Shown here piece after piece: positions 24,212 to 36,800 of a DNA stretch of 64,000 bases (position 1 is the first letter of the stretch; every line of letters starts with the position of its first letter). Made by a program: the position numbers and the translations under genes. This DNA is from Chaetorhynchus papuensis (lineage: Eukaryota > Chordata > Aves > Passeriformes > Rhipiduridae). The stretch is taken from positions 682,001 through 746,000 of the forward strand of contig VWYX01000212.1 of NCBI GenBank assembly GCA_013396525.1. The letters run 5' to 3'. The notes beneath the pieces are model-generated. The model did not search any database, was not told where the DNA came from, and was given only the letters and a program-made list of their open reading frames with translations.

Positions 24212-27200
24212 GGGTGGTATAGGATAACCTCAGGGTCCGAGCCAAGCCTCTTGTGGCTACTGCAAACATTAACCCTCTCCTAGCTGGAACCAGGGCAGTT
24301 ACTTCTACTTCTTTCCTGATTTAGCTGGTGCATTCTTCTGCAGTGTATTTTAAGCCATCATACAACAAACAAGCCCTCGGTTCTTCAGCATACTGGAAGT
24401 GTAATAGTATACTCTTCTGTACACTTGGTAGTTTGCTATGGGTTTGGGTTTTTTGAACATTGCAACTGCTCCCAAGCATTGTGAATAGCTGCTATCTATC
24501 ACAAAATACTTGGAATATATTGCCAAAGCCATTTCAAATAATTTCTATAGCAATTGTGGCCAACATATTTATTTTTTTGTGCATGCTATTAACTTCACAG
24601 AGTCCAGGTTATCAGCCTCTGAAACTATTCTATATCAACCTGAATTCTGCAGCTTTCTCCCTTTTTCCTATTAGTTAGTATAATGCTATGTTGTGCAATT
24701 AGAGCATAGTGCAGGAATCTGTTGTCCAAAATTTATTTGCATTTGCTATATGCAATACACGGTTCCTTTCCCCCACAAGAATTGATCTGAATATCTTTTT
24801 TTTTAAGCTGCAGTAACTAAATTCATCAAGACTGTGGGGATATACAATCCAAGCTAGTTTGAAACCTTTAGTTTGAAACCATAGTTGCTAGGTGACTGGA
24901 CCTTCAGATCTTAAGTGCAATTTTTCTTCATTTGAGTCCCGTGCATGGCTGAGAAACAGCATGTAGTGGTCTCAGTCTGGCGCCTGGCTACTGCAGACAG
25001 GAAGTATTTCTTATCTAGAGTACACCTCTTAAACTACAGATGCAGAATGAGGCCATGGTTTCAGTTCAGCAAGGGCAGACACATTTTCAGATTGCACCTG
25101 TAACAACCCAAGGAGGAAAACTGCCCAGTCTGAGTGGGACAGCCTCTTTCCCAGGCTTCCTGCCATGCACCCTTCGCAGTCCATTGTGTGGAATGAACTC
25201 ACTGCTGCCTCATGCTGCTGTGGCATGATCTGGTTACGTGCATAAAATGTATTCCACAATGTCCCCCTTCCAGGGCCTGGCTTTCTGAAGAGTCACAGTT
25301 ATCTGTTGAGCTCCTGCACGTCCTGACAACTGGAACACGCTTCCAGCTTTTCACTTAGGTCCTCTCAGTCAGCAGCTTTAGTTTAGTTGTCAGAGTGTTT
25401 TCTGTGAAAACTCAAAAGCGCTGTACAAAGTTTTGCCAAGTAAACAGTGCTGGTGGAGGGCCATTCTGCCAGCCAGTGATAGAACTGGTGACAAAACATG
25501 GGTTTTTCGAGTTTGAGCTCTGTTCTCCAGTGCTCAAGCTTAGGAACAGTGCTGCTGGGGATGAAATACTATCCCCAGGCCTACTCTTCACGCTGCACAG
25601 CCACTGAACCATCTATCTGGTACTGAAATGGTGTTCTGTGCTGCACACAGGCTACTTCCAGAGAGGACTTGAATTTTACTCCTGGAAAGTTGGGTGCATA
25701 CATCCTAGGAAATGCAAACCCATCCCTAAAACCTCTAAGTGCCTTTTTTGAATTCATGGTACTTTTTCAAGGTCTGTGAGACAGCCACAGGTACAATCAG
25801 GTTCCCAAGTCAGTGTGTGTCAGCTGGGTATAATCACAGACATATCGCAGATGAGAAAATAAACACAGATTAAACTCAAGCAGCTGTCCAAATATCACAC
25901 TGTAATGAACTCATGGTCAGGAAATCATGCTGAAATGCATTACGTAATATCCTATATAGCAAATTCAAGTAATTTTTGGTGACCCAAGCAATGTGAGGTA
26001 CACATTTCTCATATCAAGTATAGAACTTCATATTTATTTCATGCCACTAAAAAAAAGTTTGCCCCCAAAATGTCCAGAAGTATACAGAAGTCTTCTAACA
26101 AATCACCTCAAAATTAAATTGCATGACTAAACTGTGAGGACTTGGTTCTCCCTCACTGGTGAAACACCTGATCCTTTTCCAGATGAATGAAGCCAGATAG
26201 AGATAAAGAGAGGAAAAAGTGCATGTCCTGTTGCTCTGGCTGTCTGTGCACTGTTAAGTGAAAACATGACTGCATTAGGACTAAACTGATCTCAGTCAGT
26301 TTCCCCTTGCACCAAAAAGATTGCCTGCTAGACCTGACAACTGTCCTCCTGTATCACTTTATTTCAGTCTCCACGCAGACATTTGATGCAGCTGGTGAAT
26401 GATGTCACTTCTGGTCAATTGTCCTGAAAAGATGAAAGAGTTTGCCTTGAGGAAACCATGTTCTATTACACAGAGCCCAGTTACTTTTCCCATTGTGCTT
26501 AACAACTTGCAAGAGCTGTCTTTACAGATAATAAGATTTTCACTCTGCAGGGTCATTTAAGCTACAGTGTCTTCTGTCGGTGTTGGCATTTGAGAGCTTT
26601 AGTACTGTCAGAGTTGTAAAGAAGCAACTTAAGGAAGAGATGGAGAATCTTAGCCATTTTCTTGTTCAACTTTGAAAATTATTTTTGCAATGAAAAACCA
26701 ATACAATATGTCACTAAGAAACTGATTAAACAATAGATTGAGAGGAGACTTAACAAAACAAATTCTGGTCACATTTGCACTTGATGGACGGACTGATTTG
26801 GAACACAAGAGAATATTCCTGTGTTTAATTATTGTAATTAACAATTTAATCAAGCAGTCAATTTTTTCAAGAGAAGCCAAAGAACTTCTAAAGATTTGGG
26901 ATCAAAGGACCAAATCCTACTAATTTTCAGTTACTGATCCTAAAAATCAACAAACTAAGATTCAAATTTATTGCTGGAACCTCTGCATGGTAATGAGTAA
27001 AAATAGTCTGTGTGTGCTAAAAAATGGAGGTATGATTCCATGGTTGGGAATTCGTGTAGCATTCCAAACTGATTCATACAAATCTCACTGCTGGATCAGG
27101 ACCTTAGAAATGACAGTATGCTAATTCTGTGAGCAACAGAGTGCTTTGAAAGACATATCATAAGGGCACAAGACTAATAAATTCTTGCATTACATGATTG

Positions 27201-27672
27201 TCTTGTTGTATGTTTTCTGGTTCTGTTTTAGTGTAACATCATTTAAATGCAAAAAAAAAAAAAAGATTTTGGAAAAAAGTCACAGTATTGTGAATGCCAG
27301 TCATATAAAAACACAGAGTTGAACTGCAGAACTAAATTAAAGTATTAACTCAAAAACCTGAAGTTGTAACACGATATAAATCAATCAGGTTTTTTTGAGA
27401 GAAAGGGGGATTAAGTGGGAGAAAAGGCATATTAAAAAAGACAGAAGTAAAACAATGAAGTGGAACTGAAACATGCCTACTCTGAATAGAAGAGTAGAAG
27501 AATAATAAGGGGGCTAAAATTACAGATATGACACCAAATTAGTACAGTCTTGAAGACTGTGCTATCTTTTTTCCTTATTCTTTTGTTTGATGTGGATTAT
27601 TATCCTATTTTAATTTTCTTTTTTTGCCAATGTCATATTTTGGTCTGCCTTGTAAGAGAGGGGTTTGGGATA

Positions 27673-27692
27673 TCTTTCATTTAAATGAAAGA
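27673..27692. repeat. Perfect 20-bp palindrome
   Basis: TCTTTCATTTAAATGAAAGA is its own reverse complement. Confidence 0.9.
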
Positions 27693-28386
27693 GATAGGTA
27701 AAGTTCATGGACTGCTGTTCTTTGAATTCTGAACAAGATGCCTTTCTGGTTTTGTTTTTTGGGTTTCTATAGCTACCAAAATACTCAGAAACTCACCTCA
27801 ACTTTCATTTAATTTCCTCTGGCCTAAAAACTCTCTGGTGGGTCTATTTTCTGCTTTGAATGTCTTTTCAGTTCTGGTTAACATAAGGTTGTCCATCAAA
27901 TTAAGACTGTACGATCTTAAGAGAAATGGTGCTATTTCCACATACATATTATAAATGATTGTAAACAGCAGAATTTTATGCCCTGGAAAAGTCAAGAGTG
28001 GTATTTAACCAAGTTATTGAGTATTCTGAATATTTCTTTTTCTGCTCCAAAACAAATGAGAAAGGAGAGACAATATGTTAAGCCCCAAAGCAAGCTGTTT
28101 ACTGGTAACAAAATAGTAAAAGCCAATTGCAACTACTGTCATGTTATGTCCTATTACATCTTCCCTAACTGTATACAAATCCCCTCTCAAGGGTTTGCTG
28201 ATTGCACTCTTTATTGCATAAATAAATGAAGAAATAACAAGTATAGAATAGGACATGTACTCTACAGTGCTGCCGTACTTTAGCCTTCTTTTGGTACAGG
28301 CTCTGCTTGTTGCCTGATCTCAAAGCTGCAGAACAAATCCAAGACTGTATTTGTGTATGTTTACACCAGCAAGCAAAATGCCCAAC

Positions 28387-28694
28387 ATGATGTGTATCCC
28401 GTCACCTGCTCTATGCCCAGACATGATTCCTGTGCCTTTCTGTGTCTTTAAAACTGGGTGCAAGACAAAGAAAAAAAAGCCAGATGACTTACAAAGCAGT
28501 TTTTGCTCCAAGATCACACTGCTCCTCTGCGTGCTTCTGTGGCAGCAAGAGCACAGGACATGGGTCTTGAGCCGTATGGAGGAAAGTTCATCTGGCTTTA
28601 TTTTTTTTCTTTCTCTTGCACCCAGTTTTAAAGACACAGAAAGGCCCAGGAATCATGTCTGGGCATAGAGCAGGCGATAGGGGATACACATCAT
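28387..28694. repeat. Long imperfect inverted repeat (foldback)
   Basis: The left arm 28387-28487 (about 101 bp) is the reverse complement of the right arm 28588-28694 (about 107 bp), with a 100-bp spacer. The arms share CTGCTCTATGCCCAGACATG and TCTTTAAAACTGGGTGCAAG with only a few substitutions and small indels. The transcript would form a hairpin of about 100 bp. It is not part of any repeat family I recognise, and the spacer is unique. It lies in ADCY1 intron 1. Confidence 0.93.
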
Positions 28695-31600
28695 AAAGTC
28701 ACCCCAAGACAGGTGCGGATGTGCAGTTGGAAAGAGGAGGTGCTCATAATGCCCACAATAGGTGCATTTTGGAAGAGGTTACTTTGGACCAGCTCCATTT
28801 TGCCCACTTTCCACTGCAGTCTGTGATCTTAAAGACACGAGATGCATTACCAGAATACAGACAAGACATTAAGACTTTTTCTTCACCCCCACCCCCTTCC
28901 CAAGAGTAAAGATTACTTTTTTTAAATTATCCACTGCCCTGTAAGTCTCAAAGGACTTGTATCATAAAGACTGCACAGGTAGAGAAAAAGACGACACATC
29001 ACAAAGCTGTGTGCTGAATCATGCTAATGTAAATATGTTTAAGAGGAGATAGTAATAAAAGCAAATATAGTACTGTTGGTTATACTATATGTATATGAGA
29101 AATCTGTGATATACAGAAGAGCCTGATGGACATTAATTGCTTTATGACAAAGCTTTGATGCCTAAAGGAAGATTAAAATACTTATTACCTAGTCATTCAG
29201 TAACTTGTCAACCGTTTTAATATTTTCTAATGTCTGCTGATAACGGTAGACTCCTGAAATAAGTAGTTCCTAAATCATTATATGATGATGTCAGAAACAA
29301 TCCTGGGAATTACAAGCCTGCAAGAGGGGATATAAAAAAGGTATGTGGTATTGAAGTAAAGCTTCATAATAATTATGCAGACATTTAGAACTTTTTAGAC
29401 CAGAAATGTTAATAAGTGAATATTATTTCACAGTAAATAAGAGATTCTCCATTTTTTCATTTTTTTTACTTTCTATACTTAAGAATAAAAATATATGTGA
29501 AACATACAGTCTTGCAGCAACTGCATATTAGTTACATTATTTTTTATGACAGTAAAAGGAACTGTGCATATTAGATTATTCTAATGACAAGTTTGCTTTA
29601 CTGTTATCATTAATAGACTGTTTTTATGTATATTTTGAAGTGTAGCTAAAAATAATTTTAAAAAAATCTTTTGTCAAAACCTTCAAAAATTTTTTTGTGT
29701 GATCGCCCCAATTGTCTGACAAAGCATCCACTTTAACAGCCCATGAACCCTTCCGTGAGAGTTCCTAATTTACACAGATTCATTAGTGATAGTTCTGCCT
29801 TCAGAACTAAATACCAGTGATCTGATCATAATTTCCTCAATGAAGTCACCTGAAGTACTTCTTAAAAGAGCATCAAACATTGAATCATGGGATACCTGAA
29901 AGTCGAGGTCATAGTGTAAGTTCAGTGAAGACCCTTAAAAAAAAATGAGGTATTGAGTTAGTGATTTTGAAACAGGATGAGTTTTTGGAAGCAGGATGAA
30001 CTTCAAAGAAATAAAAAATGATTGAAAACAAAAGAACTGGAGAATTTTGACAAGGTGGAAGACCACACAATTCAAGAGTACACATCCTTAGCAGATGAAG
30101 TTAACAACAGATTACTTAGAGTAAGAACAGTTGCAGGGAGAAACAATGAAGCAAAAGAAACAATAAAACCAATAGCTTGAACCAGTCAAGTCCCATCTAA
30201 ACAGTGTAGAAAGTAGGTAGACAGACCAAACGGGTGTATGCTTGTATGCTAATACAGAATGGGGAACCAGGATGAATTAAAACTGAAAGATCGTATTAGA
30301 AGGCAGAAGTGGTTATTATTGTTGGTTTTATATAGGAAAAAGTGATAAAAATTATGAAGAGCAACAGAATCTGTAGGAAATCAAAGTCAGGGAAAAGGCA
30401 ATGCAATGCTTAAAGGAAAGGTGTGTCCGTGAACATGAAGTCTGTCTCTGTAGGTATTTTTATTTAAAAAGTAATTTGACTTAATACTAGCACAAATCAC
30501 AGGATCACTACTTCTGTCCACTTTTAGGTGTCTCCAGCAACTTTGAGCAGTATCTTTCATTAAGTCCAAATTCCAGCTAAAACACTAGTCAGAGATGAAA
30601 TCCATGAAGCTCACACAAAGTTTCGTCACCTTTACATTACATAAATAACAATTGCCCCAGTGCAATTACTTCTACTAAAAATTCAAATGCATAGTCTATG
30701 ATCAACTAAATAATCTATAATAAACTAAATTCTGACAGTAGTCACTTCACATGATCTGGTTCACTTTTGTATCTACATGAAAGTCAGAATGTCACCAGGC
30801 TTTCTGCTTTAATAGCTTAGGTTTCCACACTGTGTTCTAAAGATTTAGTTATTATAGCTATAATATTATTGCCAGGCTATCTACACGTCTCTAATATTTT
30901 GAAAGTTATTTTAAATTCTGGCTTTTATAATGTTGCATTTGCTATATTGCCTTGCTTTGGCATGTTGAAAAAAAAACCCCAAACACATATATTTAAAAGA
31001 GGCAAATTTTCATATTGAGTAAATAATGGGTCTATTTTGATATAATTAACTAAGCCCAAGAACTAAGATTCAAATTTTAAAGAGAACTCTAAATAACTTT
31101 ATTCATGTTAATATGTCTGTAATTGTGTGCAGATTACATAAATTATATACAATTTCACCCTTAAAGACCTGTGCTAATAGGGATATTGAGCAAGATATAT
31201 TTCCACTGTAAGGCACTTTGTAATGAGTTCAGTGTAAAAAATACACCAAGTAATTACATTTTTGCCTGCCTAAATTACCCCTGTAGGTTCAGTGGACTGT
31301 AGGAATCTGCCAGCTGTTAAGCAGCTACCGTGTTTCACCTCAAGTAGCAGCTTTTCAGCAATGCACTAGGCAAAATAATTCCTCTAAGTCTGCAAAGTCA
31401 TACAATGCTTTCGAATGGACCAATATATCTAACTCATCACCTGTATAATTGCACAATTAATGAAACCTATTGGTTGCTGCCTCCGGTAATACATTATGCA
31501 GCATCAACTCACAACTGCCACCCTTTGAGGTAGGGAACACCATCCGTTCTCAGGGTTTTTTAGTAAGCAGTGAATGCACAGTATGGAATAGCATTTTGAG

Positions 31601-32832
31601 TAATCAAGACAAGACTACTGATAAAGTAGGATACAAGTGTAAGTGGAACAATAATTTGATCTAGCAAAGCAACATTTTAGCAAAAACAAGTCAGTTTATT
31701 TAGGGAGTTATGACTTCTTTGCACAGTTACAATAGAGAGCCAGTCACCAACGCCCTTCAAAGGTGCATATTATAAGGCTGACCAGTGCCTGTACGTCTCC
31801 TGAGGACAGCACAGTGCTGCCAAAACAATACCTGCTGAGCTCTGAAAAATTCTTTATCCACAGAAATGCAGTCTCTCTGCCCAAGAGACTTGAAACTCTC
31901 TCTTATGAGAGTTTATCCTTCCAGGTGCAATGCTGTGCTCATGGTGCTTCTGGTTTCAGTGTTTGAACAGACTCTTTAAGCTGTGTGCTACATCCTCATT
32001 AGTGCTGCTATGAACACATCAAATGGGGAGTGGATGGGGGGAGGCACAAATGCAACGTGAGCCAGCTGAAGCGGAGACTGCCCTGATGCTACTTTCTGCT
32101 GACTCTTGTTCCTGTCCTGAGTCAGCAATCACAAGTTTAATTGGCTCCGGGAACTCACCTGACTATAAATAACCCACTATGGACAAATAATCTTATTTTT
32201 TAAAGTTGTACCCCTTGAGAGATCACATGCTTTTCAACAGTTAGCAACATGAGAATCACCACTGCATGAAAATATGTTCCAGCTAAACAAAATGAATTAA
32301 GCAAGATGCCACAGATATTGCTATTAAGTCATAAAATGTTGGCCCTGGTTATTTCCACAGGGAGGCTGGTAACAGTTACGAAGATGCTGACTTTAAAGAT
32401 GCTTAGTTTATTAGAGTTAAGTGGTAAAAGAACCTAGAAAAGTGCTTCAAACGTCTGGTTTATTTAACAGTACAAGTGCAAAACAGGTGGAATTAATAGC
32501 CTTTGCTAAGCCTAGGCTCTGGCAAGAAGGTCCTGTTCAGCAGAATAGTCCAGAGTGCCTTGAATGAATAATAAAACCACATTCTGAACCTGGCAGTGAC
32601 TTCTTAAACATTTGGTCCCCTGACCCCACAGCTCTCATCCACGCTGCCCATGTAGAAAAAGGTATGGCAGGTACCTCCAGCCTCCAAAGAGACACCAGCT
32701 ATGGACTAAGTACAGTAACTCTCTCCTGCTACTGCTATGTTGTCTGTGGAATGGGAAGGTTTTGGATTCACTGCACTGGATCCACTTTCTGAAAAGTTCT
32801 AAAGGTTCTCCTGAAAGATCCTAATATACAGG

Positions 32833-32859
32833 AATCACAGAATCACAGAATGGAAAATA
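32833..32859 (-). mobile_element. Very short CR1 3' end remnant
   Basis: GAATCACAGAATCACAGAATGG matches the reversed 3' terminal repeats of CR1, with no recognisable body after it. It is probably an extremely 5'-truncated insertion or a decayed copy. Confidence 0.5.
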
Positions 32860-33038
32860 GATAACTACAAAGAGAAAGAACAATTTGTATCAGAGGTGCA
32901 GTGTGAATGCTACAGCAGAAAGCTTTGGGAAATGACATGGAACTAAGGGTACAAGGGAGAAAAACTTAGTATTTCTTTACAAAAACACAGATGTTTCTGG
33001 GAAAGAAGCTCTGAGAAGAATGTTAGGTTTTCAGTCTG

Positions 33039-33098
33039 TGGGGGTTTTTTGTTGGTTTTTTCAGGGTTTTTTTTTGGTTTTTTTTTTTTTTTCTTTTA
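33039..33098. repeat. T-rich low-complexity stretch (GGTTTTTT)n
   Basis: Poly-T runs separated by GG (GGGGGTTTTTTGTTGG, CAGGGTTTTTTTTTGG) ending in a run of about 15 T. Confidence 0.85.
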
Positions 33099-35725
33099 TC
33101 ACTAGCTGAAAGCAAAGGGAATTTTATTACTGGATTTCAAGGGAGAATATGGTTGGGCCCAAAGTATTTGACAGCTACAGAGATTACCATCAAGGCTGTA
33201 GTCATGAAGTCACAAGTAAAAAAGTAAGAGATGATTACAAACAAAATATGTTCCTGTCCATGCTCTAAGCATAGATACACAGACAATCAGTAGACAGCCT
33301 GCCTACTCCTAAAACCTAAAGACAGGCAGACAAGAGAGATACTGCAGTTAGCTACTGTTCATTTGAAAAAAAAAAACCCAATCAAGTAACTAAAATCCAA
33401 AACTTATAAATCAATCATCCAATGTAGATGATGGAAACAATATTAGTAGGAGCCAGCTAGGAAACAGGGCAAGTCAGACACCCCTTTCTAGGACTGACAG
33501 AACTGAAGACCAGGTAACTGCAGTACATTTTGACAGCGGCCTCATCACTGCAGAGATCACAAAAGAGTTAAGGAGTGAAGCAGTCAAACCCACAGTTCCC
33601 AGATGGAGTAATTCTTCACAAAAGATCAAAGCTCAAAATCAATGTTTTTAGCAGTTGCTGAAGGTTATGAGTATCATGCAGTATCTTGATGACATTTTTC
33701 TATTTAAATAAGCACCCCAGGAGAAGAGTACAAAAATCAAATGTCTCTTGCAAAGATATGTCACACAGCTCCAATTCAGCAATATTTAATTTAACTCCTG
33801 CACAACTTATACTAAAGAAAAAAATCCTCACTTTTTTCCACATCTCCAGCTTTCTTTGTCAAACAGCAGTTTGCTCTGAAAATTTTTACCCTGCAGTGGC
33901 ACTCTGGCAAACCTGGTGAGCAATTCAGATGTGTTGTGAAACAGAGCCTGGCTTGGAATCATTAAGAATGCTAATGTCAGGTCCATCAACTGTGGCATTA
34001 AAGCTATTGCACAAGCTCTTGGCTGATCTGGTGATGCAAGTAGTGCTTGATGTGCACTGGTAGCTGAACACATCTGGCCTGTGTGTCACTGCACAGAGAC
34101 GTGTGGGACACTACCTCTGAAAAAACTAGTGTAGTTTCACAGTGTTTTGTACAGCCAACCCGATGTCTTCAGGTATACAAATATATGATAGAATCCTGAA
34201 ATGCCACTGTGAGAGACTACATGAGAAAGGACCAAGACCAACAACAAAAAGAGATCAGGGAGAAAGAAATGAGGCCAGCCCTGTAACCCTGTCAAGAGAT
34301 TTGAAATAGCACAGTAGGAAATCCATAGGAGAGCAAATCCCTTTCATCCTATACGGTTATCCCTTGTTACATAGTTGGTTTTGGCTATCGCCTTTCAAGC
34401 TGTGAAGGCCTAGACACTTCTCTGCAGAAATTAGAAGTTTGCCTGGGTATAAGATGTTAATTAATAATTCTCAGTTATCTAAAATGGAAATTAGACTGCC
34501 AGATATGTTCCACTAATGAACCTTTTAAAGTCAGAACAGCATTTTCAGAAAAATTGTTTCCTCACAAATGTAGGTCAGTCACTGTATTTCACTGATCAGA
34601 TAACTGGAATATCTTAACCTACTTAAAGGAGTTTAAATTTAAACTTACTTCCAAAGTCATCCATTGCAAAGTGGTATGTGTATGTGACTCTGTGTTCTGT
34701 GTACGTTATATATACATCTATGATTTATATATGTATCTATATATACATGTATGTTCCTAAATCCCATTTGGCATGACATTCTAAATATTACCATAAAATC
34801 AAAACATGTAAAATACAAAACATCGGTGCAATAGCCCTTGATTATTTCTAATTACTTTTAATTATAATTCAACCCAAATTTTCATGCTGCCCTGCCATAT
34901 TGCCCAATGTTTCACGGATTTGTAAGAGAGCGAGAGATGCTAATGCATTCATGTACAATATACCTTGACATGCTTTATTTGGTTTTCTCTTTAAGTGCTT
35001 AGCCAACCCGTGCAGCAGTAGGAACACATGTAATATGTCAATGTGAGAGTACATCATGATTCTCTACTCCTGCAAATGACTCTCACCTTCCTGGAAATAC
35101 ACATGCTATGCTCCCAAATGCAGATGGTATTAATCAGAAAGGATTGAAATGTTTACAACAGGGATTTAACATTTTTGTCAACATGCTCCTTTATTAAGTA
35201 TTAATTAAAAAATAGGCAAAATAAGGGCAGTGTTTGCCAAACTAGAAACAGAAGAAATATAAATCTACAATTTTTACACAATTCTGCTTTAAACAGTTAC
35301 TCAAAAATACACCCATTGCCAAGGGATTTATTATGTACTTATCATTGAAAAAAGTCCAATTTTTATACAGCGACCATCCACTCACTCTAATGAACCATGA
35401 CTCTTAAATTCTACTCTTGTTTCTAACATCAGAAACTAGAGGACGTTTAGTCAGGGTGAAGAGAGTAGCATTGCAGAATTGTCTACAGTGGACTATCCAG
35501 TTTGAGGTTGTTGCACATGGTGTTGGTCCTTCTAAGGACTTCTGAATTAGAACAGACTACAATTCACTGTGCAAAAACCTAAGTCCACAGAATGTTGAAA
35601 ATATGATCTGGTTTGGTAGTCCTTGAAGCTGAACCACTACAGGGCACAGACAATATTTACCCCACCACTGACCTCACATCTCAGGGGCAGTAATGACTGT
35701 GGTGAGCAATGTGGCACCATGATCA

Positions 35726-35885
35726 TAGAATCACAGAATCATGGAATCACAGAATCACAGAATGGCTTGGGATTGGAAAGGATGTTAAACATCTGCTTCC
35801 AAGCCCTGCAGTGGGCAGGGACACCTTTCACTAGACCAGGTTGCTCAGAGCCCCATCAGAACTGACTTTGAAGACTTCTGGGAAT
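35726..35885 (-). mobile_element. CR1 LINE, 3' terminal part (left of nested LTR)
   Basis: Starts with repeated ATCACAGAATCATGGAATCACAG, the CR1 3' terminal repeats seen in reverse. It continues with sequence like the CR1 3' UTR and ORF2 end (CCCTGCAGTGGGCAGGGACA, CACTAGACCAGGTTGCTCAG). It is interrupted at 35886 by an LTR, and the element resumes at about 36314. Confidence 0.9.
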
Positions 35886-36313
35886 TGTCCTAGTTTTGTT
35901 CAGGACAGAGTTAATCTTTTGCAGTAGCTGGGAGTGAGGTATGGGTGAGCGGCATGGCCAGGACCCAGATGTTATTTGATACCGCCTCACATCATTGCCA
36001 GGAGCAGGGGAAAGGGACTTATCTCTGGCTTCAGCGGAGAAGGGCATTCCTTCTGGTGCGAGAAAACATGGCGGGTGGAACAGTTCAGTAATGTTTTATT
36101 TTGCATTAAATCATTTCTTTGACTTATGCATTTTGTTATTAATATTGTTGCTGTTCGTTTTCTTACCTCATTGCTATTTCCAGTAAATCGTTCTTATGTC
36201 AACTTGTGATCTTTGGTTTGCGTGCCTCCTATTGGAGGGATGGGAGGGGAGCAGCTTGTGGTCTTTTTTAGTGGGAGTACTAAATTGCAGAGCACCATTC
36301 CTAAACCATGACA
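35886..36313 (+). mobile_element. Solo LTR inserted in a CR1 element
   Basis: Begins TGTCCTAGTTTTGTTCAGGA and ends CTAAACCATGACA, the TG...CA ends typical of avian ERV LTRs of the TGTCCTGG group. It contains ATTAAA (near 36103) as a possible polyadenylation signal. CR1 sequence lies directly on both sides and is continuous once the LTR is removed. No clean target-site duplication is visible (GGAAT against GGTAT at best). Confidence 0.78.
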
Positions 36314-36800
36314 GGTATCTACAACTTCTCTGGGCAATCTTGTTCCAGTCTTACCACCCTCACAGTAAAGAATTTTTTCCTAACATCTAATCTAAACCTG
36401 CCTTTCTTCTGTTTAAAGCCATTGCCCCTTGTCCTATCGCTAGATGCCCTTGCAAAAAATTTCTCTCCATCTTCTTGTAGGCTCTGCTCAGGAACTGGAA
36501 GGCTGAAATTACTTCACCCAGAAGCCTTCTCTTCTTCAGTCCCAATTTTCTCAGCCTTTCCACATAGGAGACATGCTCTATTCTTCTAATCATCTTGGTG
36601 GCCTCCTCTGGACTCACTCCAACAGGTGGATGTCCTTCCTGTGCTGGGGACCCCAGAGCTGGATGCTGTTCTGTAGGTGGGACCTCACCAGAGCAGAGCA
36701 GAGCAGAGCAGAGCAGAGCAGAGCAGAGCAGAGCAGAGGGGCAGAATCACCTCCCTTGATATGCTGGCCTCACTGCTTTTGATGCAGCCTCAGATAGGCA
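36314..36800 (-). mobile_element. CR1 LINE, upstream part (right of nested LTR)
   Basis: Continuation of the CR1 at 35726. The minus strand reads as a CR1 ORF2 C-terminal relic (SPEEATKMIRRIEHVSYVER, LRKLGLKKRRLLGEVISAFQ). Plus-strand landmarks include CCACCCTCACAGTAAAGAAT, GCCATTGCCCCTTGTCCTAT and CCCCAGAGCTGGATGCTGTT. It carries an expanded AGAGC pentamer (listed separately). The 5' truncation point is near 36800. Confidence 0.9.
36689..36738. repeat. (AGAGC)n pentanucleotide microsatellite inside CR1
   Basis: About nine tandem AGAGC units where CR1 copies normally carry a single AGAGCGGAGTAGAGG-like motif. The expansion therefore arose within the element from a short preexisting repeat. 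Confidence 0.9.

Larger units (their letters stand above)
21729..28386. other. Intron 1 segment with simple repeats only
   Basis: Contains the T/G-rich stretch (22669), the 20-bp tandem (23885), the 13-bp duplication (24186) and the 20-bp palindrome (27673). A splice-like zero-length site at 23472 is described in the findings. No genes recognised. Confidence 0.55.
28695..35725. other. Intron 1 unique sequence between foldback and CR1
   Basis: Nothing recognised apart from a tiny CR1 remnant at 32833 and a T-rich run at 33039. ORFs are short and match no known family. Confidence 0.55.
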
